Positions 44,379-52,817 of a DNA stretch of 64,000 bases are shown here, piece by piece. The notes under the pieces are model-generated. The model worked only from the letters and a program-made list of their open reading frames with translations, was not told the origin of the DNA and searched no databases. A program made the position numbers and the translations under genes. Every line of letters begins with the position of its first letter. Position 1 is the first letter of the stretch. The DNA comes from Mumia sp050632745 (GTDB lineage Bacteria; Actinomycetota; Actinomycetes; Propionibacteriales; Nocardioidaceae): positions 1,364,001 through 1,428,000 of the forward strand of contig NZ_JBODSD010000001.1 in the NCBI RefSeq assembly GCF_050632745.1, given 5' to 3'.

Positions 44379-45365
44379 ATGACTACGCCTGAACCCCTGC
44401 AGCACACCGTCACGATCCCGGCGAGCATCCCGATGGTGGCGCTGCTCGGCCCCGCCGACGAGTTCCTGCGCCTGATCGAGTCCAGCTTCGACGCCGACAT
44501 CCACGTCCGCGGCAACCAGGTCTCGATCCGCGCCACGGCAGCCGAGTCGGCCATGGTCGAGCGGCTCCTCGAGGAGCTCGTGACGATGATCCGAACCGGC
44601 CAGGGTCTGACCACGGAGACCATCGAGCGGAGCATCGCGATCCTGCGGACGGAGACCGAGGAGCGCCCGGCCGACGTGCTGAGCCTCAACATCCTCTCCA
44701 ACCGCGGCCGGACGATCCGTCCCAAGACGCTCAACCAGAAGCGCTACGTCGACGCGATCGACCGGCAGACCATCGTCTTCGGGATCGGCCCCGCCGGCAC
44801 CGGCAAGACCTACCTCGCCATGGCCAAGGCCGTGCAGGCCCTGCAGGCCAAGGAGGTCAACCGGATCATCCTCACGCGTCCGGCCGTGGAGGCAGGGGAG
44901 AACCTCGGCTTCCTGCCCGGCACGCTGAGCGAGAAGATCGACCCCTACCTGCGGCCGTTGTACGACGCGCTGCACGACATGCTCGACCCCGAGACGATCC
45001 CCAAGCTGCTCGCGGCCGGGACGATCGAGGTCGCTCCTCTGGCCTACATGCGCGGTCGCACCCTCAACGACGCGTTCATCATCCTCGACGAGGCCCAGAA
45101 CACCTCGCCGGAGCAGATGAAGATGTTCCTCACGCGTCTGGGGTTCGGCTCCAAGATGGTCGTCACCGGCGACATCACCCAGATCGACCTCCCCAACGGG
45201 CAGCGCAGCGGTCTTCGCGTCGTCCGGGAGATCCTGGACGGTGTGAAGGACATCGCGTTCCCGATGCTGACGTCGGCCGACGTGGTCCGGCACAAGCTCG
45301 TCGGCCGCATCGTCGCCGCCTACGACGAGTACGAGGGCGAGGGTCGTGAACGTCGACGTTCTTGA
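44379..45365 (+). CDS. phoH: PhoH family ATPase
   Basis: A 328-residue cytoplasmic ATPase. Walker A is GPAGTGKTYLAMAKAV (near residue 136), Walker B is AFIILDEAQNT (near 230) and VTGDITQIDLP follows near 262. An N-terminal KH-like region precedes it (residues 1-100). The family is tied to RNA metabolism, which fits its coupling to ybeY and era. Its end overlaps the ybeY start by 20 bases. Confidence 0.94.
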   Translation: MTTPEPLQHTVTIPASIPMVALLGPADEFLRLIESSFDADIHVRGNQVSIRATAAESAMVERLLEELVTMIRTGQGLTTETIERSIAILRTETEERPADVLSLNILSNRGRTIRPKTLNQKRYVDAIDRQTIVFGIGPAGTGKTYLAMAKAVQALQAKEVNRIILTRPAVEAGENLGFLPGTLSEKIDPYLRPLYDALHDMLDPETIPKLLAAGTIEVAPLAYMRGRTLNDAFIILDEAQNTSPEQMKMFLTRLGFGSKMVVTGDITQIDLPNGQRSGLRVVREILDGVKDIAFPMLTSADVVRHKLVGRIVAAYDEYEGEGRERRRS

Positions 45366-45840
45366 CGAGTCGAGCTATCGCGACCCCGACGGCGAGCCCG
45401 TCGACGTCGAGGGCCTCACCCGGCTGTCCCGGTTCGTGATGGAGCAGATGCGCCTGGCGCCGGCCACGGAGCTGACGATGATCGTCGTCGACCCCGGCAC
45501 GATGACCGAGTACAACGAGAAGTGGATGGACAAGAAGGGCCCGACCGACGTCCTGTCCTTCCCGATGGACGAGCTGCGCCCGGGGACCGACGATCTGGAG
45601 GCGGAGGAGGGCTACCTCGGCGACATGGTCCTGTGTCCCGAGGTCGCCCAGAAGGACGCCGAGTCCGAGGGCCTGGTGCTCGGCGACCACCTCGAGCTGC
45701 TGACGGTCCACGGCATCCTGCACCTCCTCGGCTACGACCACGCGGAGCCGGAGGAGCACGAGGAGATGTTCTCGCTGCAGGACGAGCTGCTGCGGCGCTG
45801 GCGTGACGGCGGTCGTACGCCGGGGGCTGCGTCGTCATGA
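45346..45840 (+). CDS. ybeY: rRNA maturation endoribonuclease YbeY
   Basis: A 164-residue metalloprotein needed for 16S rRNA 3' maturation and quality control. The zinc motif HGILHLLGYDHAEPEEH (HxxxHxxxxxH) is near residue 125, preceded by PTDVLSFPMDE. The GTG start lies inside the end of phoH, so the two are translationally coupled; the CBS-domain gene follows with a 4-base overlap. Confidence 0.95.
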   Translation: MNVDVLDESSYRDPDGEPVDVEGLTRLSRFVMEQMRLAPATELTMIVVDPGTMTEYNEKWMDKKGPTDVLSFPMDELRPGTDDLEAEEGYLGDMVLCPEVAQKDAESEGLVLGDHLELLTVHGILHLLGYDHAEPEEHEEMFSLQDELLRRWRDGGRTPGAASS

Positions 45841-47144
45841 CCACCGACGTGTGGCTCACCGTCGCGGCGGTCGTGCTGGTCGTCCTCGCGGGGCTCCTCG
45901 CGAGCATCGACGCCGCGCTCTCGACCTTCTCCAAGGCCCGCGCCGACGAGCTGGTGGCGGAGGGCCGCTCCGGCGCCACGAAGGTCGCGGCGATCGTCCG
46001 CGACCCCGCCCCGTACATCAACACCGCGCTGTTCCTGCGGATCCTCGCCGAGACCGGCGCGGTGGTCATGGTCGCGGTGGTGTTCGTGCACGCCTTCGAC
46101 GGCCAGTGGGAGCAGGTCCTGCTCGCCACGCTCGTGATGTCGGTGGTCTCCTTCGTCGCGATCGGCGTCGGACCCCGCACGCTCGGCCGCCAGAACTCCG
46201 AGCGGGTCGCGCTGGTGTCCGCGGCCCTGCTGGTCGCGATCACGCGCATCCTCGGCCCGGTGCCACGGGTGCTCATCATGATCGGCAACGCGCTCACGCC
46301 CGGCAAGGGCTTCCGTGAGGGCCCGTTCTCGTCGGAGGCCGAGCTCCGCGAGCTGGTCGACCTCGCCGAGCAGAGCGCGCTCATCGAGTCCGGCGAGCGG
46401 CAGATGATCCACTCGGTCTTCGAGCTCGGCGACACCGTCGTGCGCGAGGTGATGGTGCCCCGGACCGATGTCGTCTTCATCGAGCGCACCAAGACGCTGC
46501 GGCAGGCGATGTCGCTCGCGCTGCGCAGCGGGTTCTCGCGCATCCCGGTGACGGGCGAGAGTCTCGACGACGTCGTCGGCATGGCGTACCTCAAGGACAT
46601 CACCAAGCGCGTGTTCGACAACCGCGACGCCGAGACCACGGAGCGGGTCGAGTCCGTCATGCGGACGTGCCTCTACGTCCCCGACTCCAAGCCCGCCGCC
46701 GAGCTCCTGCGTGAGATGCAGGCTCAGCGCACCCACGTCGCGATCGTCGTGGACGAGTACGGCGGTACGGCGGGCATGGTGACGATCGAGGACATCCTCG
46801 AGGAGATCGTCGGCGAGATCACCGACGAGTACGACGCGCCACCGGAGGACGTCGAGCACCTGTCGAACGGCTCCGTACGCATCAGTGCCCGCTTCGACGT
46901 CGACGACCTCCAGGAGCTCTTCGGGGTGCCGATCGAGGACGACGACGTCGACTCGGTCGGTGGCCTGATGGCGAAGCACCTCGGCAAGGTCCCGATCGCG
47001 GGCAGCGAGGTGTCGCTCGACGGGCTGCGGTTCGTGGCCGAGGCGCCGCGCGGGCGCCGCAACCGCGTCGGCACGGTCGTGGTGAGCCGCGAGCTCGCCG
47101 GCGGCGACTCCGAGGAGTCGGTCGGCGCGAGCGCGTCCGGCTGA
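45837..47144 (+). CDS. hemolysin/CorC family CBS-domain membrane protein
   Basis: A 435-residue protein with a DUF21/CNNM membrane domain (three to four helices, residues 1-140), two CBS domains (about 200-325, VMVPRTDVVFIERTKTL, AIVVDEYGGTAGMVTIEDIL) and a C-terminal CorC/HlyC domain (about 345-425). Relatives act in magnesium or cobalt efflux and ion balance. It sits between ybeY and era in the conserved run. Confidence 0.92.
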   Translation: MTTDVWLTVAAVVLVVLAGLLASIDAALSTFSKARADELVAEGRSGATKVAAIVRDPAPYINTALFLRILAETGAVVMVAVVFVHAFDGQWEQVLLATLVMSVVSFVAIGVGPRTLGRQNSERVALVSAALLVAITRILGPVPRVLIMIGNALTPGKGFREGPFSSEAELRELVDLAEQSALIESGERQMIHSVFELGDTVVREVMVPRTDVVFIERTKTLRQAMSLALRSGFSRIPVTGESLDDVVGMAYLKDITKRVFDNRDAETTERVESVMRTCLYVPDSKPAAELLREMQAQRTHVAIVVDEYGGTAGMVTIEDILEEIVGEITDEYDAPPEDVEHLSNGSVRISARFDVDDLQELFGVPIEDDDVDSVGGLMAKHLGKVPIAGSEVSLDGLRFVAEAPRGRRNRVGTVVVSRELAGGDSEESVGASASG

Positions 47145-47155
47145 GTGCGCGCCGA

Positions 47156-47161
47156 TACCCT
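47156..47161 (+). promoter_or_regulatory. -10 box of the cytidine deaminase-like gene (leaderless)
   Basis: TACCCT, 7 bases before the ATG at 47169, giving an internal start for the downstream pair with era. Confidence 0.45.
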
Positions 47162-47168
47162 GGACCGC

Positions 47169-47525
47169 ATGGCATCCGCACCGCTCAGCGTCGACGACCC
47201 CGAGGACCGCAAGATCCTGACCCTCGCGCGCGCCTCCCGCGCACGCACCCGGGCTGCGGAGGGTGCGTCGGTCCGCGACCGCGACGGTCGGACGTACGCT
47301 GCGGCGACCGTGGACCTGCCGTCGCTGCAGCTGTCGGCGCTGAGCCTGGCCGTCGCGATGGCCGTGTCGTCGGGAGCGACCGGGCTCGAGGCCGCGGCGG
47401 TGAGCACCGACGCGGAGGCGGTCCGCGACGAGGACCTCGCCGCCGTACGCGACCTCGCCGGTGAGGGTGTGCCGGTGTTCGTCGCCGACGCACACGGGGC
47501 GCCGCAGCGACGGGTCGAGTCGTGA
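47169..47525 (+). CDS. cytidine deaminase-like protein lacking the catalytic residues
   Basis: A 118-residue protein in the position where actinobacteria encode a cytidine deaminase-like protein between corC and era. The alternating strand-helix pattern and the TYAAATVDLPSLQLSALSLAV segment resemble the fold. However, the zinc-binding His/Cys-Ala-Glu and Cys-x-x-Cys residues are missing, and the protein has no cysteine at all. Activity on cytidine is therefore unlikely. Its end overlaps the era start by 4 bases. Confidence 0.75.
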   Translation: MASAPLSVDDPEDRKILTLARASRARTRAAEGASVRDRDGRTYAAATVDLPSLQLSALSLAVAMAVSSGATGLEAAAVSTDAEAVRDEDLAAVRDLAGEGVPVFVADAHGAPQRRVES

Positions 47526-48439
47526 GCGGCTTCCGGTCCGGCTTCGCCTGCTTCGTCGGCCGGCCCAACGCCGGCAAGTCGACCCTCACCAACGCGCTCG
47601 TCGGTGACAAGGTCGCGATCACGTCGTCGCGCCCGCAGACGACCCGCCACGTGATCCGTGGGCTGGTCCACACGCCGGACGCGCAGCTGATCCTCGTCGA
47701 CACGCCTGGACTTCACCGCCCCCGTACGCTGCTGGGCGAGCGCCTCAACGACCTCGTCCGCAGCACCTGGGCGGAGGTCGACGTGGTCGGGGTGTGCCTG
47801 CCCGCCGACCAGAAGATCGGCCCCGGCGACCGCTACCTGATGGGCGAGCTGGCCAAGATCCGTCGGACCCCGATGCTCGCGCTCGCGACCAAGACGGACA
47901 AGGTCGCTCCCGACCGGCTCGTCGAGCACCTCGCCGACATCGCGGCGACCGGTGACGAGCTCGGGGTGGAGTGGAAGCACGTGGTCCCGGTGTCGGCCAA
48001 GTCCGGCTACCAGGTCGAGCACCTGCGCGACCTGCTGATCGGCGAGCTGCCCGAGGGCGTGCCGCTCTATCCCGACGGCCAGCTGACCGACGAGCCGGAG
48101 GAGACGCTCGTCGCCGAGGTGATCCGCGAGGCGTCGCTGGAGGGAGTGCGCGACGAGCTGCCGCACTCGATCGCGGTCGTCATCGAGGAGATGGTGCCGC
48201 GCGAGGACCGCCCCGAGGACAAGCCCCTGGTCGACGTCCGCGCCACGATCTTCGTCGAGCGCGACAGCCAGAAGGGCATCGTGATCGGCAAGGGCGGCTC
48301 ACGGCTCCGTCAGATCGGGTCGGACTCACGCGGCCAGATCGAGCGGATCCTCGGCACGCCGGTGTTCCTCGACCTGCGGGTCAAGGTCGCGAAGGACTGG
48401 CAGCGCGACCCCAAGCAGCTCCGCCGCCTCGGCTTCTGA
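47522..48439 (+). CDS. era: GTPase Era
   Basis: A 305-residue GTPase that binds 16S rRNA and helps mature the small ribosomal subunit. G motifs are GRPNAGKST (G1), DTPGLHRPR (G3) and TKTDK (G4). The C-terminal KH domain has VIGKGGSRLRQIGSDSRGQIE near residue 260. The GTG start overlaps the preceding gene by 4 bases. It converges with a lipoprotein gene 30 bases away. Confidence 0.96.
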   Translation: MSGFRSGFACFVGRPNAGKSTLTNALVGDKVAITSSRPQTTRHVIRGLVHTPDAQLILVDTPGLHRPRTLLGERLNDLVRSTWAEVDVVGVCLPADQKIGPGDRYLMGELAKIRRTPMLALATKTDKVAPDRLVEHLADIAATGDELGVEWKHVVPVSAKSGYQVEHLRDLLIGELPEGVPLYPDGQLTDEPEETLVAEVIREASLEGVRDELPHSIAVVIEEMVPREDRPEDKPLVDVRATIFVERDSQKGIVIGKGGSRLRQIGSDSRGQIERILGTPVFLDLRVKVAKDWQRDPKQLRRLGF

Positions 48440-48469
48440 CCCGGTGAGGCCAGGGAGTGACCCGGTGAC

Positions 48470-49381
48470 CTACTTGCGGGTCTTCGCGAAGCAGACGCCG
48501 TAGCGCTCGCCGCGCTGCCAGGCCGTCCGGCTGGGCGAGATGTAGCCGTAGTCGAACGAGCCGGTGGTGTCGAGGTAGCGCCGCACCGGGGCAGGGCAGC
48601 GGTCGCGCATCGTCGCCTGGACCTTCTTGGCGCCGGCGTACTTCGCCTTCGCGGCGCCGAGCTTGACGCTGGCGACACCGCGCCACTGGTGCTTGGTCGT
48701 GCACGGCACCGTGCCGGTCGCGAGCCGGATGTCACCGCGGACGCACTGCATGTAGCGCGCTGACGCGGCGCCCTTCAGCGCTCCCTTGGACTTCGCCGGG
48801 ATGGTGGCGAGGCGTGCCGCCGTCGCCGGCAGGACGAGGTCGCACCGCATCCACCGGGCGCCGGCCGCGGTCTGCGCGGCGCTCGGCACTCCCACGACGA
48901 ACCCGAACTGCGAGCGCTTGTAGGTCGACGCGTCCGACCCGAGGTAGGCGATGGCGCCCTTCTCGCAGATCGCTCGGGCCGAGCTGAGGATGCGGGTGGT
49001 GTCGTACGCCGTGACGGCGGCCTGGACGGTCGCCGGCATCGTGCGGACGAGGTAGGTGACCGAGGTGGCGCCCGCGCACGCGACCGGCGCCGTGTCGTCG
49101 TCGCTGACGCGCAGTGCGGCGTCGACGGCGCCCGGCTTGCGGCACTCACCGGCCTTGGGGAGGGTGACGGTCGGCGTCGTCGGTGCCGCGCTCGGGGTCG
49201 GCGTGCCCTCGGTCGGGGGCAGCGTCCGCACCGGCGGCTCGGACGAGGCCGTGGGGGTCGTCGGGTCTGCGTCCTTGGCCAGGTCCGTCGCGGACGCGCA
49301 GGCGGAGACGAGGACGAGAGCCCCCGCGCCGAACGTGGCGATGGCGAGGTCGCGGATGCGGAGGCGGCGAGCGGCCGTCAC
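48470..49381 (-). CDS. cysteine-rich lipoprotein, septum-formation family-like (paralog 1)
   Basis: A 303-residue surface lipoprotein: signal of about 28 residues ending in the lipobox VSAC, a Thr/Pro-rich spacer, then a folded region with eight cysteines. These fall in the patterns GEC, VAC, ICE, ARWMRCD, QC, VPC, DRC and VCF, which suggests four disulfides. The end reads PSRTAWQRGERYGVCFAKTR. The same pattern occurs in the gene upstream, so this is a tandem duplicate. It resembles actinobacterial septum-formation family proteins, but the function is unproven. The GTG start has GGAAGGA ahead. Confidence 0.8.
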   Translation of the reverse strand: MTAARRLRIRDLAIATFGAGALVLVSACASATDLAKDADPTTPTASSEPPVRTLPPTEGTPTPSAAPTTPTVTLPKAGECRKPGAVDAALRVSDDDTAPVACAGATSVTYLVRTMPATVQAAVTAYDTTRILSSARAICEKGAIAYLGSDASTYKRSQFGFVVGVPSAAQTAAGARWMRCDLVLPATAARLATIPAKSKGALKGAASARYMQCVRGDIRLATGTVPCTTKHQWRGVASVKLGAAKAKYAGAKKVQATMRDRCPAPVRRYLDTTGSFDYGYISPSRTAWQRGERYGVCFAKTRK

Positions 49382-49469
49382 AGTACGTCCTTCCGGGGGG
49401 TCGGCGGCACGACGGCAGCCAGTGTACGGGGAGGTGCGGACCGAACCGTCGGCTCCGTCGTGACGCGGC

Positions 49470-50324
49470 TCACTCGCGCGTGCGGGTCCAGCAGAGCCCG
49501 AACCGGTCACCGGCCGCCCACTCCGCCCGGCTCGGCGGCAGCCACCCGACGTCGATGTCGCCCGTGCTGTTGTCGGTGTACGCCCGAGCCGCGTCCTCGC
49601 AGCGGTCGAGGACGGCCCCGCGCACTGAGGCTCCCGGGTACGGGTCGCCGGCGGCGCCCAGGCGACGCGCGGACACGGCGCGCCAGGTGTGGGGGAGCGC
49701 GCACACCCGGCCTCCCCGGCCGGCGGCGATCCCGGCCTGGTCGGTGCTCGCGCACCGGCCGTACCGGTCGAGCGCCGCGTCCCGGCGCAGCAGCCCGGCA
49801 GCGTTCTCCGGCAGGTTCATCAGCGTGGTGTCGGTCCGGCTGACGGCGACGTCGCACCGCAGCCACCGTGCGCCGGCCTCGAGGTCGTCGTCGGTCGGCA
49901 CGAACCACGCCGACGTGGCGCGCGAGAGGGCGAGCCGTGCGGGCGTGGCCCGGAGGTACGCACGCAGCGCACCTCGGCACTGCCGCTGCGCTGTCGCGGC
50001 CACGGCGGTCGCGTCGATCGGCTCGGCGATGCCGGAGAGCGTCGTCATGAGGTAGGTCTGCGTGGTGTGCGGCTGGGTGCACGGGACCGGCGCCGCCTCG
50101 GGGTGAGCCTCCGTGAGCTGCGCCACCGTGAGCCGGTAGCACGCGCCGAGGGCCGGCTCGGGTGCCACCGTCGGCGTCGCGGACGCGCTGGGCGACGACT
50201 CGCCCGTCGCGGTCGCCTCGGGCTCGCCGGAGCTGTCGTCGCCGGAGCATGCGGACAGCGTCAGCGTCGACGCTGCGACCAGCGCGACGACGGCACGGGT
50301 GAGGACGTGGTTCCGAGCTGCCAC
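49470..50324 (-). CDS. cysteine-rich lipoprotein, septum-formation family-like (paralog 2)
   Basis: A 284-residue lipoprotein with lipobox LSAC at about residue 26, a Ser/Thr/Pro spacer and eight cysteines at positions equivalent to those of its downstream paralog (GAC, VPC, QC, ARWLRCD, RC, VC, DRC, LC). The end PSRAEWAAGDRFGLCWTRTR matches the paralog closely. It starts with GTG 6 bases after TAGGGT. The two genes are 88 bases apart on the same strand. Confidence 0.8.
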   Translation of the reverse strand: MAARNHVLTRAVVALVAASTLTLSACSGDDSSGEPEATATGESSPSASATPTVAPEPALGACYRLTVAQLTEAHPEAAPVPCTQPHTTQTYLMTTLSGIAEPIDATAVAATAQRQCRGALRAYLRATPARLALSRATSAWFVPTDDDLEAGARWLRCDVAVSRTDTTLMNLPENAAGLLRRDAALDRYGRCASTDQAGIAAGRGGRVCALPHTWRAVSARRLGAAGDPYPGASVRGAVLDRCEDAARAYTDNSTGDIDVGWLPPSRAEWAAGDRFGLCWTRTRE

Positions 50325-50330
50325 GCCTCC

Positions 50331-50336
50331 ACCCTA
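50331..50336 (-). promoter_or_regulatory. -10 box of lipoprotein paralog 2 (leaderless)
   Basis: TAGGGT on the minus strand, 6 bases before the GTG at 50324; the spacer GGAGGC could also act as a ribosome site. Confidence 0.4.
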
Positions 50337-50358
50337 GGAGGAGCGGCACGTCTCGGCA

Positions 50359-50859
50359 TCAGGCCGACAGCAGGGCCGCGATCGTCGCCCCGAGCTCGTA
50401 CGCCCGCTCCTCCTCGGCCTCGCCGACGTCCCCGAGCACCTCGAGCACGGCGGCGGACTGCGACCACGGCAGCGCGCCGACGATCGACTGGACGGCGCGG
50501 ACGGCGCCGGTCGTGTCGTAGCGGCCGTGCACCCACAGGCCGTACGGCTTGGTGCGTCGTACGGGGCCGCCGGGGGTGGACCCGGCCGCCGAGCCGTCGT
50601 CGCTCAGCGCCCCGCCGGCCTCGAGGAAGATGCTGTCGAAGAAGTGCTTCAGAGCGCCCGACATGTAGCCGAAGTTGGCCGGGGTCCCGAGGACGTACCC
50701 GTCGGCCGAGAGCACCTCGGACGCCGTCGCCTCGAGCGCGGGTCGGACCACGACCTCGACGCCCGTGATCTCGGGGTCACGCGCGCCGGCGGCGACCGCG
50801 GCGGCGAGCGCCTGGACCGTCGCGGTGGGGGCGTGGTGCACGAGCAGGAGAGTGGCCAC
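50359..50859 (-). CDS. flavodoxin-like / NAD(P)H-dependent FMN reductase family protein
   Basis: A 166-residue protein with a flavodoxin fold: N-terminal strand TLLLVHHAPTATVQALA, the FMN-contact segment DGYVLGTPANFGYMSGALKHFFDS near residue 55, and GLWVHGRYDTTGA near 108. It is probably a small flavin-dependent oxidoreductase; partner and substrate are unknown. The GTG start is 6 bases after TAGTCT. It diverges from the leuA leader with the two -10 boxes only 14 bases apart. Confidence 0.82.
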   Translation of the reverse strand: MATLLLVHHAPTATVQALAAAVAAGARDPEITGVEVVVRPALEATASEVLSADGYVLGTPANFGYMSGALKHFFDSIFLEAGGALSDDGSAAGSTPGGPVRRTKPYGLWVHGRYDTTGAVRAVQSIVGALPWSQSAAVLEVLGDVGEAEEERAYELGATIAALLSA

Positions 50860-50865
50860 CTGGCG

Positions 50866-50871
50866 AGACTA
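50866..50871 (-). promoter_or_regulatory. -10 box of the flavodoxin-like gene (leaderless)
   Basis: TAGTCT on the minus strand, 6 bases before the GTG at 50859. It lies within the promoter region of the divergent leuA leader. Confidence 0.5.
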
Positions 50872-50885
50872 GCGCCGCCGTGGGT

Positions 50886-50891
50886 TATGCT
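50886..50891 (+). promoter_or_regulatory. -10 box of the leuA leader
   Basis: TATGCT, 10 bases before the leader ATG at 50902, implying a 5' leader of only a few bases. Confidence 0.6.
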
Positions 50892-50901
50892 GGCCGCAGC
50901 C

Positions 50902-50952
50902 ATGTACATCGCGCGCCTCCTCCTTCGGTGCCGCGGCGAGGGTTCGCTCTAG
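50902..50952 (+). CDS. leucine-rich leader peptide upstream of leuA
   Basis: A 16-codon peptide, Met-Tyr-Ile-Ala-Arg-Leu-Leu-Leu-Arg-Cys-Arg-Gly-Glu-Gly-Ser-Leu, then TAG. The run CTC CTC CTT (50917-50925) matches the leuS leader exactly, and a fourth leucine codon precedes the stop. Its later codons (50930-50942) form one arm of an RNA stem, so a ribosome stalled at the leucine run leaves that arm free while one that reaches the stop covers it. Leader peptides of this type before leuA are known in actinobacteria. Confidence 0.8.
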   Translation: MYIARLLLRCRGEGSL

Positions 50953-50998
50953 GTCGGACCCCCTCGTCGCGGCGTTCGTCATGGCCGGCCGTCGCCGC
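50930..50998 (+). promoter_or_regulatory. leuA attenuator: competing RNA hairpins
   Basis: Stem 1 pairs GCCGCGGCGAGGG (50930-50942, inside the leader peptide) with CCCTCGTCGCGGC (50961-50973), 13 bp with one G-U pair. Stem 2 pairs GCGGCG (50969-50974) with CGCCGC (50993-50998) and encloses GGCCGGCC. The two share 50969-50973 and cannot form together, the hallmark of an antiterminator/terminator switch. No clear T-run follows stem 2. Confidence 0.6.
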
Positions 50999-51050
50999 TC
51001 CGCGGCATCTCCCGAAGACGAGCCCCACCGCACCGAACGAGGAACCCACC

Positions 51051-52766
51051 ATGGCCATCTCCCCTCAGCAGCCCAGCGGAATGCCCTTCCAGCGCTATCC
51101 CGCGTTCGCTCCCATCGACCTGCCTGACCGCACCTGGCCGTCGAAGACGATCACCGAGGCACCGCGCTGGCTCTCCACCGATCTCCGCGACGGCAACCAG
51201 GCGCTGATCGACCCGATGACCCCGGCCCGCAAGCGGCGCATGTTCGACATGCTCGTCCGGATGGGCTACAAGGAGATCGAGGTCGGCTTCCCGAGCGCGA
51301 GCGAGACCGACTTCGCGTTCGTCCGCCACCTGATCGAGGACGACCTGATCCCGGACGACGTCACGATCTCCGTCCTGACGCAGGCCCGCGAGGACCTGAT
51401 CGAGCGCACGGCGCAGTCGTTGGCCGGCGCGAAGAACGCCAACATCCACCTCTACAACGCCGTGGCACCGCTGTTCCGTCGCGTGGTCTTCGGCGTCGAC
51501 CGGAACGAGTGCCGTGCGATCGCCGTCCGCGGCACCGAGCTGGTGATGAAGTACGCCGAGGAGTACCTGCAGGGCACCGACTTCGGCTACCAGTACTCGC
51601 CGGAGATCTTCACCGGCGCCGAGCTCGACTTCTCGATCGAGGTCTGCGAGGCGGTGATGGACGTGTGGCAGCCGGAGGACGGTCGCGAGATCATCCTCAA
51701 CCTGCCCGCCACCGTCGAGATGGCGACGCCCAACACCTACGCCGACCAGATCGAGTACTTCGGCCGCCACATCTCGCGCCGCGAGAACGTCGCGATCTCG
51801 CTGCACCCGCACAACGACCGCGGCACCGCCGTGGCCGCGACGGAGCTGGCGATGATGGCCGGCGCCGACCGCGTCGAGGGCTGCCTGTTCGGCCACGGCG
51901 AGCGCACCGGCAACGTCGATCTGGTGACGCTGGGGATGAACCTCTTCAGCCAGGGCATCGACCCGCAGGTCGACTTCTCCGACATCGACGAGGTACGCCG
52001 GACCGTCGAGTACTGCACCGGACTGCCGGTCCACCCGCGCCACCCGTACGCCGGTGACCTGGTCTACACCGCCTTCTCGGGCTCGCACCAGGACGCGATC
52101 AAGAAGGGTCTGGAGGATCTCGACCGCCAGGCCGCCGAGCGCGGGATCGACGTGTCGGAGATGCCCTGGGAGGCGCCGTACCTGCCGATCGACCCGCACG
52201 ACGTCGGACGCTCGTACGAGGCCGTGATCCGCGTCAACAGCCAGTCCGGCAAGGGCGGCGTCGCGTACATCATGAAGTCCGAGCACAAGATGGACCTGCC
52301 CCGTCGGCTCCAGATCGAGTTCAGCCGGGTCGTCCAGTCGATGACCGAGGGCGAGGCCGGCGAGATGTCGGTCGAGCAGATCTGGGAGGCGTTCTCCGCC
52401 GAGTACCTCCAGCGGTCCGCGCCGTACGCCCTGGAGGCGTTCCGGTCGTCGACGATCCAGGACGGCCTGGACGAGCTCGTCGTGGACGTCCGCGTCGGCG
52501 ACACCGTCCAGTCGATCAAGGGCGAGGGCAACGGCCCGGTCGCGGCGTTCGTCGACGCGATCGCGTCGGTCAACGGCGACATCCGGGTGCTCGACTACGC
52601 CGAGCACGCGCTGTCCTCCGGCGGCGACGCGGCGGCCGCGGCGTACGTGGAGTGCGAGATCGGCGACCAGATCGTGTGGGGCGTCGGTGTCGACCCGAGC
52701 ATCGTGACCGCCTCGCTGAAGGCGGTCGTCTCGGCCGCCAACCGCGCCGCAGCCGCGCGCGCCTGA
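51051..52766 (+). CDS. leuA: 2-isopropylmalate synthase
   Basis: First committed enzyme of leucine synthesis: joins acetyl-CoA and 2-oxoisovalerate. Its 571 residues match the long actinobacterial form (LeuA type 2). The catalytic barrel has LSTDLRDGNQALIDPM near residue 44 and the metal-site SLHPHNDRGTAVAATE near 245, with GCLFGHGERTGNVDL near 280. The C-terminal LeuA dimer domain (about 430-560) binds leucine for feedback inhibition. GAGGAACCCACC precedes the ATG. Expression should be set by the leader peptide and attenuator upstream. Confidence 0.97.
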   Translation: MAISPQQPSGMPFQRYPAFAPIDLPDRTWPSKTITEAPRWLSTDLRDGNQALIDPMTPARKRRMFDMLVRMGYKEIEVGFPSASETDFAFVRHLIEDDLIPDDVTISVLTQAREDLIERTAQSLAGAKNANIHLYNAVAPLFRRVVFGVDRNECRAIAVRGTELVMKYAEEYLQGTDFGYQYSPEIFTGAELDFSIEVCEAVMDVWQPEDGREIILNLPATVEMATPNTYADQIEYFGRHISRRENVAISLHPHNDRGTAVAATELAMMAGADRVEGCLFGHGERTGNVDLVTLGMNLFSQGIDPQVDFSDIDEVRRTVEYCTGLPVHPRHPYAGDLVYTAFSGSHQDAIKKGLEDLDRQAAERGIDVSEMPWEAPYLPIDPHDVGRSYEAVIRVNSQSGKGGVAYIMKSEHKMDLPRRLQIEFSRVVQSMTEGEAGEMSVEQIWEAFSAEYLQRSAPYALEAFRSSTIQDGLDELVVDVRVGDTVQSIKGEGNGPVAAFVDAIASVNGDIRVLDYAEHALSSGGDAAAAAYVECEIGDQIVWGVGVDPSIVTASLKAVVSAANRAAAARA

Positions 52767-52817
52767 CGCCCGAGGCCCCACCGGTACGACGCCACGCTGG
52801 GCCGTGCCGTCCCGCGC

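Noticed and set aside
43074..45293. A 739-codon minus-strand frame opposite dnaJ and phoH
   Set aside because: Same shadow character; dnaJ and phoH have full motif sets on the plus strand.
48437..48468. Direct repeat TGACCCGGTGA twice between era and the lipoprotein gene
   Set aside because: Two 11-base copies, one including the era stop codon. Too short and too GC-rich to claim a function; no hairpin forms.
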